From: Strobilurus pachycystidiatus
Lineage: Eukaryota; Basidiomycota; Agaricomycetes; Agaricales; Physalacriaceae
Length of the DNA stretch: 64,000 bases
Assembly (NCBI GenBank): GCA_019915135.1
Contig: JAHLMK010000002.1
Span: 248,001-312,000 of the forward strand
Reading direction: 5' to 3'
The notes beneath the pieces are model-generated. The model saw only the letters and a list, made by a program, of their open reading frames with translations, did no database searches and was not told where the DNA came from. How positions within the stretch are numbered: position 1 is the first letter of the stretch; each line of letters starts with the position of its first letter. The position numbers and the translations under genes were made by a program. Shown piece by piece: positions 45,481 to 58,695 of this stretch.

Positions 45481-47535
45481 ACGCCCCCTTCTCACATGCA
45501 CTCATATCCGACTTGCGACCGAGAACCCGGGTGCCCTCCGCGGACACCACCCACCCAACTGCATTCTTATGCTTGACGCGACCCGCTCGGAACGCGAGGC
45601 TGTGTCTCGCCGACAATTCGGCATTGCTTGCGCTGCCCGCCCGCCTTGTCGCTGGTATGCACGGCAGCGCGCACAGCGGCCAGACGTCCTCCTCGACGCG
45701 CCTCAGCCTCCGCGGCGGTCTTTCACGTGTGTCGTAGGGGAGCTATCTATCTACCTCGATCGCTCTTCACTCGGGCACAGCTCACTCGGAGCAGCCGTCA
45801 CATGGGGTAACCGAGGACGAGGCTGGCACTACATAGATGGCCGGATATAGAACGGACCTGGTCTCCTTCCCATCGGCCAAGCAACCTTAAGCTCGCTCTT
45901 CTCAATGCTCCCAGTCTCTCCTCTTCCGTACCGCTCCTTCTACAAGCTCGCGCACTGCATCCCTTCTCACAGTCTGCATCGTCTCCTGATTCCTCTCCCA
46001 CCTATTACTCTTACCCCGGTGAACCTCCGCGCTCGTGATTCCTCTAGCGTAAATCCCTTCCATTCACGTCTGTACCTTGCTTGACATCCATCTGGAAACG
46101 AAACAATGAACTATGACGCGGTCAGCTTAACCCATCTTATCATTCATCCTCATCTATAACGCGTCGCATGCCGGATGAAGGCGGAAGGCCAGGGAAAGGT
46201 GGGAACGGGAAAGGATCAGGAACGAACACGAGACCGTCCTCAAATCATCACCGCTGTTCTTTCCGCAGGGCGACGACGCGCGTGGGGGCCCGACTGTGTG
46301 CTTCCTCTATCAATCAATTACGCGATTTTGCTTCGCGCCAAATTTCAACATACGCGTCGTTCTCGATCGCGTCCCGATCGCGTCATGACAGGGAAGCTCG
46401 AGCTCACTGCAGCCACAGATATTGAGTTGATCCTCGTCGTCATATAGACCCTTTTACACAACAGCTTCCAGTACTCTTTGCTAACACCAAGTTTCTCATG
46501 ACGCGGATGAGTGTATTCAGCTGCCCCTTTCTAGTGACCAGCTCTGAATGATAGCATACCGTATGTACCACAGTACAAATCACATCAACTGATCTCTTCC
46601 TGAGTTCCTGTACAATCGGAGCATCAGAGGATTCGAATTGAGCATTCAGTTCAGTTTTGGTCAGATCAAAAGATACTATCAATGCCCACTGACTTTGACC
46701 CGCACAGTGCGCAGAGGGGTGAAGAAGCTTCCAAGATATGCGGTGGGCATCATAAATGGATGCCCGAGGCGAGCCGGAGCAGACCCTTCTTCAGGCGCTT
46801 TTGGTGGCGCATCAGTAAATTCTGAGGGAGGCATGATGTTATATGGCTCCGCCGCGTCATCATGGTATCAATCTATGCGTGACCCTCTCAGTTGCAAAGC
46901 CACAGCCAAAAAGGCGGCAGACGTCGCATTCATCGCAATACGGAAGTATCTAGATGCCAACTGCGCCATGGAGAAGCCGGTGAAACCAATAACAGAATAC
47001 TAGGCCGCCAGAACAGCAAAAACTGCCATACCACACGTTAGGCTTAAGTATTGACCTAAGCTTTCAATCTGATAGACAGAGTGTGGTTCGCACGGCTCCA
47101 CCTACAGCGTCGATGATGAGTGGTGACTATGCTGCTGACACCCTTTGGAACTGTAACCTACAAGCTCTGTTCGGTGTTGTGTCCGAGCTACCAATGTTTT
47201 CGACTTCGACCAGGTAAAGATACAACACGACACTATTCTAGTCCATATCTCACAGAAGCTAACATGAAGCTTACCATCCCACCCGAAAACGCTAGCCAAC
47301 AAGACATGATGCAGTGGATTACATCCCTAAGATTGTCATTCCTAATAAAACTCATAAAACATGCACAATTAACTTGGCCACCCATTATCGTACACTACAA
47401 ATACCACCACCTGTCTATATCCGCCGGTGCAGCGCACCTCTCTATAAAAGCCATTCGTTGAGGAATACATTCGGGCTTTAGCGAGCCATCTAGTGGAATA
47501 AAAGGCCCAGTGTTGGAACCTGAGAGTAAATACGT
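45481..47535. other. 2-kb stretch without a supported gene
   Basis: The half next to the bZIP gene is GC-rich promoter-like sequence. Around 46740-47000 a minus-strand open stretch has hydrophobic protein-like composition but meets a stop and joins nothing; it may be a relic. Confidence 0.4.
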
Positions 47536-49822
47536 CTAGGCTGCGAGTTCCTCCACTGATGGACAATCGCACTGTACGAGATGTTAGCGTCAGACAAAGG
47601 GAAATACGAAAGGATGTTGATCTTACAATGAGATTAAGGTCGCCGTAGGCATCGTCAATACGTGACACAGTCGGCCAGAACTTCTTCTCCAGGAGATACG
47701 GGAGTGGGTATGCGGCATCTCGTCGGGTATATGGGCTATCGAGTACATCAGCGACGGCACAATGGAAGAGCATGCATATGCTTACCGATTCCAATCGGCA
47801 TCGGACGCTGACAAAACAGTCATGGTGTGTGGCGCATTTTTCAAGACGTTGTTGTCCTTGGGTTGTTTCCCAGATATGATATCTTCAACCTCATTCCGGA
47901 TCTGGATCATGGCGTCGCAGAATCTACAGCACACCGATAAGTGATCACCTTCATGCAAGATTACAGGACGACGAACCTGTCGATCTCTTCCAGCGTCTCA
48001 GATTCCGTGGGCTCGATGAGCATACATGTGGAGGTGGGCCACGAGCACGTAGGGGGATGGAAGCCGTAATCTTGGAGTCGCTTCGCAAAGTCCGTGACCT
48101 TCAGCCCAGCAGACTTTTCGAATTCCGCCAGGTCGATGAGCAGCTCGTGCGCAACGCGCCCGTTCTCGTTCTTATAGCGGAGGTTGTAGTACCCGGAGAG
48201 CCGCGCTGCCATGTAATTGGCATTGAGGAGCGCAATCTTGGACGAATCGGTGAGGCCACTTCCACCGAGCATCTTGATGTACGCCCAGGAGATAAGGTGG
48301 ATAGAGGAGCTGCCGAAGGGAGCTGCGGATACTGCATCGATGGACTGCGAGCTTGTCTTGGTAAGAACGTGGTGCGATGGAAGGAAGGGTGTAAGGTGTT
48401 CAGCGACACAAATGGGCCTACGGGTTTCAATCAGTACGATTGTACTGGTTCGAAAAAGACAAAATTACCCAACACCAGGTCCTCCGCCACCATGGGGACT
48501 AGAAGATCGTCAGGCTTAGAACATGTTTGCAGAATAGAGAACCACCCACATGGCGAAGGTCTTGTGCAAGTTCATGTGGCAAACGTCACCACCGCAAGTC
48601 GCTGGATTCGTCAGACCGATTTGAGCGTTAAGATTGGCACCGTCGAGGTAGACCTGTCCACCGTTCTCGTGGATAATGGTACAAGCCTACGATACTGGTG
48701 AGCCGACGCTCATTGGAAGTTGGAGTGCACTCACATCTTGTACACCGGCTTCGAAAACACCGAAGGTAGAAGGATAAGTGATCTGAATCCATGAGCCCGA
48801 CTTCCCTCGTTGACAGGGTAGCAAACGTACCATGAACGCGGCAAGATTGTCCTTGTGCTTCTCAGCCTTGGTCTTGAGGTCCACAAGATCCAAGCTACCG
48901 TCAGATAGGGCTTTGACGGGGACAACCTTGAGGCCAGCCATGACGGCAGACTGCGACTTTATCAATACATTTTCAACAACAGAACATCTATGCCAACTTA
49001 CAGCAGGGTTTGTTCCGTGAGCGCTCAGAGGAATGAGACAAATATTGCGATGGCCCTCGCCGCGCGATTCGTGATACGCGCGGATGACGCACAAGCCGGC
49101 GTATTCTCCAGCGGCGCCTGAGTTGGGTTGAAGAGAAGCGGAGTGGAATCCGGTGATTTTGCACAAGTCGTCTTCCAGTTCCTTCACAGCAATGTCAGAA
49201 CATCTGAACGAATGAAGAATAAGCATCACGTACCTTGATGATACTAAGGTAGCCTTGAACCTGTTCCTCAGGTGCGAAGGGGTGTACATCGCTAAACTCG
49301 GGCCAAGTAAGCGGAATCATGCTACTGGTGCTGTTCAGCTTCATCGTGCAGCTACCCAGAGGGATCATGGAGTGGACGAGACCGATATCCTTCGACGCCA
49401 GATGGTTCATGTATCGCAGCATCTCCGTCTCCGAATGGTGCTTGTTGAAGACCGGATGCTCCAGGAACGTGGAATCACGTTGAAGTTGGATCGGAATGGA
49501 GGAGTCGGTGTCGGGTTCGATGAGCCGTGCTTCACGGTCGGCAAGCGATGGGAATACGGAGATCAGAGCGGTAAGGTCCTGGAAGGAAGTCGCCTCGTCG
49601 AAAGATACTCCTACAGTGTCGTTGTCGATGATGCGCAGGTTGATGCCGGCGTTGCGAGCATGCTGATGGACGACATCTGCCCCAGGCCTGGAAACGTCGA
49701 CGGATACTGTGTCGAAGAAGGTGTTGTTGCGAACATCATAACCGAGACGTTGGACAGAAGCCTTGAACACCTGAGCGCAAAGGTGGACCTTCTGGGCAAT
49801 ACGCTGTAAACCAACAGGTCCA

Positions 49823-49857
<35 letters not shown>

Positions 49858-51093
49858 CAGAGCTTGACTAGTGCATATGTTACTGGTCGCCTTCTCCCGT
49901 CGGATGTGCTGCTCTCGAGCTGGAGAGCCAAATCAGTGAGGAGTATAATGACATCACACACGCGCTGCTCACTTTGCAATGCCAAACGGTACGCCGGTAA
50001 GCCTGAAGAGTCGCGACTGCGACCAATCAGACGACCGGGCATCTTCCTCTTCAGCTTGTCCGTGACGGCGAAGAAGGCGGCATGCGGACCGCCGTATCCC
50101 GACGGAACTCCGAAGCGCGCAGAGTTGCCGAACGCGATATCGGCACCCCATTCACCGGGAGGCTTCAGCATTGTCAGCGCGAGCAGATCCGTGCCGCAAG
50201 TGACCAGTGCTCCCGCAGAATGCACCGAGTCTGCGAGAGAGCCAAAGTCCTTGACGTTCCCATCCACATCAGGGTACTGAACGAGCACACCACATAGATC
50301 AGCGCGAATGCTCTCGTCCTGAACCGCTTCGGTAGCATCCGCGACGACAACCTTGATACCAAAGCCCTTTGCCCGTGTTCGTAAAACAGAGATCGTTTGG
50401 GGGAAGACGCCCGAGTCGACCAAGAATGTACTCTTCTTCTGAGACGAAGCGACAAATGCCATGACCATTCCCTCCGCCGCGGCCGTTGCTTCATCCAGTA
50501 AGGAAGCGTTCGCGATGTCCATAGCCGTTAATGACATGACCATTGTCTGGAAGTTGACCAGAGACTCGAGACGTCCCTGCGCGACCTCTGGCTGATAAGG
50601 AGTGTAGGGCGTATACCACTGCGGGTTCTCCATGACCTGCGTCGTGGTTCAGTACAGAACATTAGAATAGAGGCATCCAACACACATTGCGCAAAATAAC
50701 AGGAGGCACAACGGCAGAGTAGTATCCCATGCCGATGTAGCTCTTGAAGGGCTTGTTCTGTCCACCGAGGGCCTTGGCGCGTGCATGCAGCTCCGATTCA
50801 CTGAGAACGGGTATGGTCTCATTGCTCACGGACGTGGCTGCGACGCGAATCTTGGGCGGGACGGTGTCGGCGATGAACGAATCCATGGACTCGTACCCGA
50901 CCTTGGCGAGCATCTGAGCGACCTCGTCGTCGTCCGGACCGATATGGCGCGCCTGGAACACATCGAGCGGGGCAAAGCGAGATTCCAGAGACTTGGTGTT
51001 GTTCAACTTTGTTTTTGTGGTGGAGAAACGGCGGGTGAAGGGTAGCGTGGTAGATAAGCGCCTCAACGCCATCGAGCAGCGAGTAGCTGCCAT
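47536..51093 (-). CDS. GCV2: mitochondrial glycine dehydrogenase (decarboxylating), P-protein
   Basis: Twelve exons (minus): 51093-50686, 50636-49973, 49919-49234, 49181-49002, 48950-48831, 48782-48735, 48686-48550, 48498-48469, 48417-47977, 47923-47786, 47735-47627 and 47571-47536; 998 aa, the usual length. P-protein decarboxylates glycine with pyridoxal phosphate and passes the aminomethyl group to H-protein of the glycine cleavage system. The N-terminus is a basic mitochondrial presequence ([16 protein letters not shown]). Landmarks: [45 protein letters not shown], the PLP lysine in MNLHKTF (about Lys744) and the following [13 protein letters not shown]. All junctions keep phase; one exon is 30 nt. 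One of the best supported genes in the window. Confidence 0.98.
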
Positions 51094-51925
51094 GAAGAGG
51101 CCCGCTGATATGTTAGTGGCCGACGATATGGAGGGAGAGTGTGTGTGGAATCCAGTCCCAATTTTTTAGACCGCACAAGTTCACCGAGCTACTCGGTGAA
51201 AGGGGTGGATAGGGCAAGATAAGATACGGACGCGTCGAATGCATCGCCGACAGTCACTTATTCGTTCCCAGCGGCGGTCGCGTCCTTGAGGAGTATTTCG
51301 CTCACCAAAGCTGAACATGAACGGACGAAAGGACGAGGTCCTTCACTCGGTGTATACTACTACCTGACCTTGCGCTACAAAAGATTTTTGCTATCGTGCT
51401 TGACTCGGGACTTCGCCGACATGCCGGTTCGATCCGAGCCATTCGACTGCTATTCCTCCGATAACGATGTTGTTTTCAGCAGGGAATGTTCGAATACAAT
51501 CCGTGTGAGACTGGTCGATTGCAGGTTCATCGCAGCGGCAGTCCAGCCTCGTCTAGACTATACTCTCCAGTTCGAAATCAGTCACTGCTATTACTCAAGA
51601 AAGTGATCGGACAACGGTGAGTGTCGACACTTCTCCAATACAGTGTGGCGCACTATCTAAACGTCTATATTGTAGCGCGACTGATTGTCAGGAAGACGCG
51701 TAGAAATCTCGTCCAAGACGTTCAAGTAGTGATGCAGGATTGGCGTCACATCTAGAAAGTCCCACCAGCATCATCCGCTCCATTCCTATCACCCCATTTC
51801 TATCATCTTACGCGTTGTGTACAAGCTGTCGGCATTGTCCGTATACACTTGTCAAGGATCTTCCCACTGTAACTCTAATGGACATTCCCGTGATGCTTTC
51901 CAGCATTGAAGGGTTTGATGTCGGC
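51094..51925. other. intergenic, GCV2 upstream region
   Basis: No supported gene; a 107-codon plus-strand frame at 51286 shows no motif. Ends at the target duplication of the TIR element. Confidence 0.45.
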
Positions 51926-52766
51926 GACATTGATGGATTAAACTATTCAGCAACCCCCGTTTCTGCCAGAAACCCGGGGGTTTCCCGGAAACTCTGTTGC
52001 CGAATAAGATAAGCTGTGATCACGGCGTGACACCACCACTTCGACGTCAATCGCAAGCCAACACGACTTCCGACACGCACTTGTTGGATAACTTGACAGT
52101 GCGTTCGATGACAAACAAGGGAACGACCAGTCTTGAGACACAGCAAGCGCGACAGCAGGCGACGACGAGTCTCGACCATACTCGAGTATTAGCGAGGACA
52201 ATGACAGACCTCGCAATAGCTGCTGCAATAATTTTTGACGCAACGCAACGACCACCAGCGCGACTTCGATGTAACGAGGGCACTAAGCCCGACACCGAAT
52301 ATTTCTGGCAAACAATGGCGCCGCCACGAGCAAGGGCCTTGATGGGCACCAAGCGTAAATCGTATTCCTGTGGCCTCTGTTGACAGCAAGCTTGGCGGCC
52401 AAATGCACAGAGTTTAGTCTTGCATGATTGATCAGGCGAGAGTCTTTGGAGGCAGATCTGAGTCTTCAAAAGAATGGCCTGGCGAGGCGCTTACACGGGA
52501 ACACGCAAAGTGTGCCATATAACTTAGCATCTCATAGCACTCAGGCAGAACCATTCACATTATCATTATAACTGAAAAGAGATGTCTCATTTTGTTTCTG
52601 TTCCCTGTGTGTGTTGTTGTCCATCGAGACGAGGACTCCACCATTATCTGCGCCCTTTTGCGCCACGGTCACATCAAGTCACATCGGGGAAACGGGGGTT
52701 GCCACATTGGCAACGGGTTTCTTAACCTGAAAGGGGAGTTGCCGAATAGTTTAATCCGACATTGAT
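51926..52766. mobile_element. non-autonomous TIR DNA transposon, MULE-like, with 9-bp target duplications
   Basis: GACATTGAT occurs at 51926-51934 and again at 52758-52766. Between them, an 823-bp body (51935-52757) begins GGATTAAACTATTCAGCAAC and ends with the inverse complement GTTGCCGAATAGTTTAATCC, which is 19 of 20 matches. Weaker inverted similarity continues inward (GAAACCCG on both sides) with GC-rich palindromes. A 9-bp duplication is typical of Mutator-like elements. The interior has open frames of 128 and 140 codons on opposite strands over the same bases, without transposase motifs, so it is probably non-autonomous. It inserted in intergenic DNA between GCV2 and the bS6m gene. Confidence 0.85.
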
Positions 52767-53307
52767 ACAATGACATGGATAGCGTAACTCGGACAGCGGG
52801 TACGGGTGGTCGCCTGACCGGCCGCTGCCAATGGAATGCTTACCAAGTGCCATGAGGTTCTGGCCAATCCCGAGAACTTGTAAATAGCGGAGACTTCGAA
52901 GTGACAGTTGCAGCAGGATCTGCTGTTTAAGATTAGGCAAAGGACCTCCTCTCGCTGTCCGAGCTCAACCGCATGTCAGAGGTACGTGAACTAGAGCTGA
53001 AAGTTGATCTGCTCAGACGAGGAGAAGATTCCGTGGGATACGGAATGAGTGACGCTAAGAATCTCGCGATTTCCCGCCACACGTCGAATCTTCGGGTCCG
53101 TGTCAGTGTCAGTGGCTTCCTCTTCGCTTCCAGGTCCGGCAGGGCATTGTGCAAATCGAGCAGGAAGGGTGGTTCCACGCGTAGCGTACGTATGTAACAT
53201 CCAGAGTCCAGACAGCGTTTCGTTGCGTGAAAAAGAGCAGCAAGTGTGATGGAATGGAATTAGGATAGGAAGATAATACAAGTGGCGGCGGGTAAGAAGC
53301 GGGTGCG
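52767..53307. other. intergenic
   Basis: Short minus-strand frames (for example 52933-53178) show no family resemblance; no gene is supported. Confidence 0.4.
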
Positions 53308-53809
53308 TTATGTCCTCCCAGCCTCGAGAAGATCAAGTTTTGGTAGGTTATTTGGCTGGCTCTCGCTGAACTTTGGATGTATGAGTTCGCGTCCTTTCTG
53401 TGCGATTTCCTCTATTCTCTCGGCTTGTTTCAGGATTGTCCAGCGCAGGACCAGAGGGTCCTGTCGAAGGAAACGGTTTAACGAAGTAATTGTCCGCGGA
53501 GACGTGTCGAAGTGCAGTGACCAGTAACTGGCGTATGTTTAGAAAGTGGATCGAGAAGTAAGGGAAGGTGTGCTACGCACTCGCCGAGGTTCTGGTGCTG
53601 CTTCATCTTGTACGGGAGGTGGTGGGTGCCCCATGAGTCGATTTTCCGGACAACGCCGCCGCGCTGGAGGACGTGCAAGGCGGTCTGGGATACCAAATTT
53701 TTGATGGACGCCTGCAGAGTATTCAGCGCGTGAAAGTGGGGGTTCCCAGGGATGAGCGCACGTATTCGCTTGTGTGTGCAGCGATGCAGACCATCTGGTA
53801 GAGCGGCAT
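53308..53809 (-). CDS. MRP17: mitochondrial ribosomal protein bS6m (Mrp17 type)
   Basis: Exons (minus) 53809-53762, 53711-53581 and 53527-53308 encode 132 aa. It is the small-subunit mitoribosomal protein homologous to bacterial S6. Visible landmarks are MPLYQMVCIAAHTSEY, then TALHVLQRGGVVRKIDSWGTHHLPYKMK, GDYWSLHFDTSPRTI and DPLVLRWTILK, which follow the S6 fold in order. Intron lengths are 50 and 53 nt, and the second exon is joined in phase 2. Length fits fungal Mrp17. It lies between the TIR element and the Mei2-like gene and is transcribed leftward. Confidence 0.93.
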
Positions 53810-54588
53810 GCTGGCCCGACTTTGCGGTGGCGGTCGGTGAGAAAGGTATTATTCGATCACATGATGAATCCGCCGAACTCTGACAGTGACCCGTCACTTT
53901 GCCTCTGTCTCTCTCACCACTATGAGCTACTGGAAGGCTAGCCGGTACGGCCGTGTGGTCATTACTTGAAGAAACTTCAAGGAACATATGAAGGTTACCA
54001 TACACGGAGGACAACATACTTCGGGCACTCTTCTTATGTTGAGCTCTAGCGACGATGAACTACTCCGGTGCATCACGGCACCAATCATGGCTTCGCTAGA
54101 CACTTTCTGATGTCCCGTGTGGCGCTCAACACGGACATGAGGCGCCCTTGGATGTCTCTCCGGGAAGCCGTCCAGATATGGATGCACAGGTACCAGAAGG
54201 AGCTCGCCAGTGACATTTCTTGTCCTTGCAACGAATCTCTCTGTTGTTTTGTTGAATGTAATCATTCACTCGGGCCTCGTGGAACTAGCATTGTCTTGCA
54301 CGCCGTTTACTGCAATTGGCCGCTGGATTATGTCCGCTCGGAGGCTTCTACGATGGCTCAGATTTACATATTCGGGTTCCTCTCCGCGCCAATGCGTGGC
54401 CGTCAGCCTGACGACGGCGTTCCCGAAGACCGCGAATCCATCCATTATTCCTGACGTGAATTAAGATCCAATCAACGTTCTATCCTCGTTTCACTTGTGT
54501 CTTCTTCTCGAGTTTATTTGCCTTCCATCTATAACCCTGTCCTTATCCTCTGTCTCGCACGACGTCTTTCTGTCTATCTACCACCGCC
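53810..54588. other. divergent intergenic region
   Basis: Upstream of both the bS6m gene (left) and the Mei2-like gene (right). Pyrimidine-rich leader before 54589. No supported gene. Confidence 0.5.
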
Positions 54589-57500
54589 ATGGCTAGCGCG
54601 CACTCCTCGCCCTCGCCCGTCGACCCCGCCATCTCCCAGAAAACGCGACATCTTCGGGCTCAGCCGCTCCGATCTCTGCAGCACTCACCCTCGCTACCCA
54701 ATATCTGGTCAGTTCTTTTCGAAAACACGTCCTCCAGTCAAGTCTCATCTTTGCCTTCTAGGTTCCCGCCCCATCGTGGCCCGATACCCGAACAGTTCAA
54801 GAATGGCATCGCTCGCGAAAATCTCCACCAACCAACCACGCCGCCTGCTCTTTCGCGCACTTTTCCTCTTCCCATATCTCCCAAAAAGCCGGATCCCTCA
54901 TCCTTCGCGGATACCCCCAAAGCGGAATCACGTCAACTCGCCGATCCGGCGCGCAATGCGTCGCCCTCTCCAAGACGGCCGTACGACGAAAAACGGCGGC
55001 TGCAGTCGAATGTGAAGCACGCAAAGTCCGACGCGCGCTCTCGTCTCGAGCGACAGCAGTCGCACAAGCTGCTCACGCCGCCGCTTACCCCATCGTCCAG
55101 CATCCGGACGATGGCGAGCTTTGACTCTGTCGGGACGGACGTCTCTTCACAGTCTCAGGATGCGAATCTCGCTGGCAGCAATCCTACCAAAGATAGCGAC
55201 ATTGAGACGCGGTTTCTTTTGGTGCGCGTCTTTTCCACTCTTACCGCATCATCTCTCGCTAACGATCGACTTAGGTCGGCAATGTGTCTCGCACTGTAAA
55301 CACAAAGTCTCTGACCTACCATTTCACCACTGCCCTCTCTGCGGTGAACCTACGCGAGTGCATCGGGTCTTCTGAGGCGTCCACTTCTATCAAGCCGTCA
55401 ACGGCCAGCAGCGCCGCAGAGTCGGACTCACCCATCAAGGGTGTCTTCGTCCGCTATGTCGAGTCGCAAGGTCTCATCGTCTTGGCCTTCCACGACATTC
55501 GCTACGCTATGGCCGCCAAGCGATTTCTTTCTATTCGTCGATTCGATATCCTGGATATCTGCTTGGCCACTCCTGGAGCAGAGTGGTTCATTTGCAACTA
55601 TGTCTCCGAAAATCAATTGTACCAGGTCTGTTTCTTTTCACCGTGATATTGTTATTCTTCCTCACGCGTTGGTTTAGATGATCGGCGACAATTCGTACAT
55701 CCAGACTGCCGATTTTTACATCTCCCTCGAAGACACCGACGAGCCTAATCCCATCCCTCAAGAATTCGACGGCGGACAGCTTATCAACATCCTACTCTCA
55801 TTCGGGGCTATACATTCATTGGAGACTGTTGACTCCCTCAACGACGACAACGTAAGTCTATCCCTTTGGCTCAGGCTAGAATCAAGCTTAACTATTCCCC
55901 CATAGCACTCAATGACTTACCACGTGGAGTTTTGTGATGCTCGAGCAGCCGACCAAGCTTATATCTCCCTCGACGGGAAGTTCCTTCTTGGGAAACGCGT
56001 CAGGCTTTCCGGGAAGGAGAACTTGCGTCGCCCATCCCTCGATCCTTCTTCTGAGATGTCCCGTTCGGGCGCACAACGGCCCAACTCTTCCTTCGCGGCA
56101 CCTCCCCCCGGTCAGCCTTCGCTGCCTTCCCCACAATTTTCGCATCCGGGCGACAAGTCGCAGATTAGGGACCGATTCGTGTTTTCAGACGCGATCGACA
56201 CTTCACGTCTTCACAACGAAGAAGAGACCGGAACGGTATGGCCCTCGTCGAACGACTCCGCGCAGACTAGCTCGTCCCCGACGTTCTTCTACACGTCGCC
56301 TGTCTCTAGTGTTCCGACCAGCCAGGCACCGTCGGCTCAGGCGCCTTCTCAGGATTCCAACTCGGAACACGAACACATGGATGTTTCTACAGATGATGCA
56401 AGCCAGTCTACACATTCTGACACTGACAGTGTTGCTTATCCTCCTTGCCCACCGAATTTCTACTACCCAGAGTCCTATTACCCTCCGCCGCCGGTAGAGT
56501 ATGGCATGGCTGGATACCCGCCTACCTCCCCACCGATGGCCTTCTCGCCGCCGCCGCCTGCCCTCATCTACCCTGGAAACCATCCGCCTCCCGGCTTGGC
56601 GTTCGGCTATGACGAAGAACTACTTGGCGGGATGAACGGTCTCTCGATGAACAACTACCCCTTTGATCCTTCTGTTCCTTTCACAAACTGTCTGTTCCCG
56701 CCGCACCCTGTTAGCGGGTACGGCCCCGTCCCGCCGGAACTCTGGCAGCCAGGCCCATGCCCTGAAGGAACGTACTACTCCCCTCCCCCTCCCGAGGCTA
56801 CTTCGGAACCGATGGGCGCGTATCTAGTTCGGACGCCCGACAACGCTTCACCCGACCGCCTTCGTTTCCATGGGCAGATCAAGAAGCGTCCTAACGGTCC
56901 TGGTACCGGTCCTGCTGTCGTCTCGGCGGAACAGGCGGCGAAGAACCAGCTGGACCTGGCCAGTATCGAAAACGGCATCGACACGCGCACGACTATCATG
57001 ATCAAGAACATACCCAACAAGATGTCCGACAGGGATTTGATCACTTACATCAATCGAGTATGTCCCCGGCGCATCGACTTTTTGTATCTGCGGATGGACT
57101 TTGCGAATGGTGAGTGTTTCGGGCGAGCGTTCTTCGAACTTTATATTAACTCGTCTGTCCAGGTTGCAACGTTGGATATGCATTTGTCAACTTCATCGAA
57201 GTCCGGGACCTGCTAGTCTTTGCGAAGAAGAGACTGGGCCAGAAGTGGAACATGTTTTCCTCCGATAAGGTCCTCCAAATGAGTTACGCCAACTATCAGT
57301 AAGCTTTTGCGATCTCCTCACTTTGGACGTCATATAGTAATTTACCGCATTGCAGAGGGAAAGAGGCTTTAGTCGAAAAGTTTAAGAACTCTTGCATCAT
57401 GGACGAGCAGGAAGCCTGGCAACCGAAGATATTCTACTCCGAGCCTGGTCCTCAGCAAGGTCTTCCTGAGCCTTTCCCCGCGCCGACGCATATGCGCCGC

Positions 57501-57692
57501 AAGGAGCGCAGCCTCCACAACCGTGGCACTCTTTTCACGCCTGGAGGTAATCCGGCTGGTCCACCGCGTCGTGTCGCCGACCCCGAGGAACGTCCGCGCC
57601 ATGGCGGCGAACGTAGGTCACGTTTCAGGATGACAACAGAGGGCTTGGGACACTTCCTGTCTGCGGGTGGCAAAAGTCCCAGAGTGTTTTGA
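54589..57692 (+). CDS. Mei2-like RNA-binding protein
   Basis: Exons 54589-54707, 54762-55221, 55275-55625, 55678-55851, 55906-57109, 57163-57298 and 57356-57692 encode 926 aa. The diagnostic part is the C-terminal Mei2 RRM (RRM_2): TTIMIKNIPNKMSDRDLITYI, RRIDFLYLRMDFANGCNVGYAF, then VNFIEVRDLLVFA and KVLQMSYANYQGKEAL. Two weaker RRM-like segments precede it (FLLVGNVSRTV..., and TYHVEFCDARAADQAYISLDG). The rest is Ser/Pro/Tyr-rich and disordered. In fission yeast Mei2 drives meiosis by sequestering Mmi1 with a non-coding RNA; the role here is not established. The first intron is a multiple of 3 and reads open; splicing is supported by its GT-AG signals. Confidence 0.93.
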
Positions 57693-58695
57693 TTTTGCTT
57701 GTATATCAATTTTGACCGACTAACAATAGCAAGCAGTGTACAATTTCTTCGTATATACAGACATACCTTCTACTCGACGCTCCATATCTCTCCAGTATTG
57801 TTTGTGTATCATGTATCATAGATGTTCGAGTGCTAATTGATTTCTGTTCTCCAACTAGGATCGGTATCAGCAATGCTACAGTCCCGCTGTGAAGATTCAA
57901 CGATGGTAGGCAACTTCATGTCATTGTAGCCCCGCCGGTTGATCCAGTCCTGTTTACCGTTTGTCTGCTTTGTCCATGCGGTACTTGGGGTCAGACAGAA
58001 GTTGGTCGTCATTTTGCAGTCTCCGGTCCGGGTGTATTACGACGTGGAAATCCCAGGGAAATCCTGATGCTCAGGCTCCGTCTGGGATGCGTCAATTGAT
58101 TAGTGACACCAATACCACAGTGTTGCAGCCCACACACCATCCAATACTGCTCAGTGCTAGCTCCCTTCGAGTTGTCTTCCACAAAATCCACCGAAGTCTG
58201 GACCTTTGCAGCGACACTCTCAACTCTAAGAATAACATTAGGAGCGATCAAACCTTATCTTCCCCGCCTTGATCTGATTGCACTTGCTGATTTCCATTAC
58301 TGAAAAAACACAATGTCCCTGGAAGCTCCTGTAAAGGCAGGCAATGCTTTGCATGGTCTAACGTTTCGGATTCTCTCCACCTTCAACAACGTTCTTTGCA
58401 TGATATAGCTGCGCGCGCCACCTTCATTCTTTCCGGCGGTAGTTCCTAGCCGCACCTGATAACTCGACGCTTGTCGCCGCACATACAAGCGCAGTCTTGA
58501 CTTAGTCTTCAAGCAGTCTTCGAAGAGTGTCACAGGCCGGAGGTTCATCAACGCCTGACCGCGATTCTATTCCCAGGCAGGTGCAGTCAGTTGGCCAATC
58601 CCTTATATAACTCGCCATCTTATAAAGCCTTCTATGTCCCAAAATACCTAAGTCAACCACCACCAACCTCCGACCACACCTGTCATCTTTCAGAC
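57693..58695. other. intergenic, 1 kb
   Basis: No supported gene. Ends in a well-formed core promoter (CCAAT 58595-58599 and TATATAA 58604-58610) of the FNT transporter. Confidence 0.5.
58595..58610 (+). promoter_or_regulatory. CCAAT plus TATA core promoter of the FNT gene
   Basis: CCAAT is followed 4 nt later by TATATAA, about 86 nt before the chosen ATG. An in-frame upstream Met at 58591 lies before this promoter, so the 58696 start is preferred. Confidence 0.55.

Noticed and set aside
46740..47000. Hydrophobic minus-strand stretch that could be a membrane-protein exon
   Set aside because: The frame meets a TGA and no in-phase splice partners were found; at most a relic.
51997..52383. Possible gene inside the TIR element
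   Set aside because: Two frames on opposite strands over the same bases without transposase or other motifs; treated as non-coding interior.
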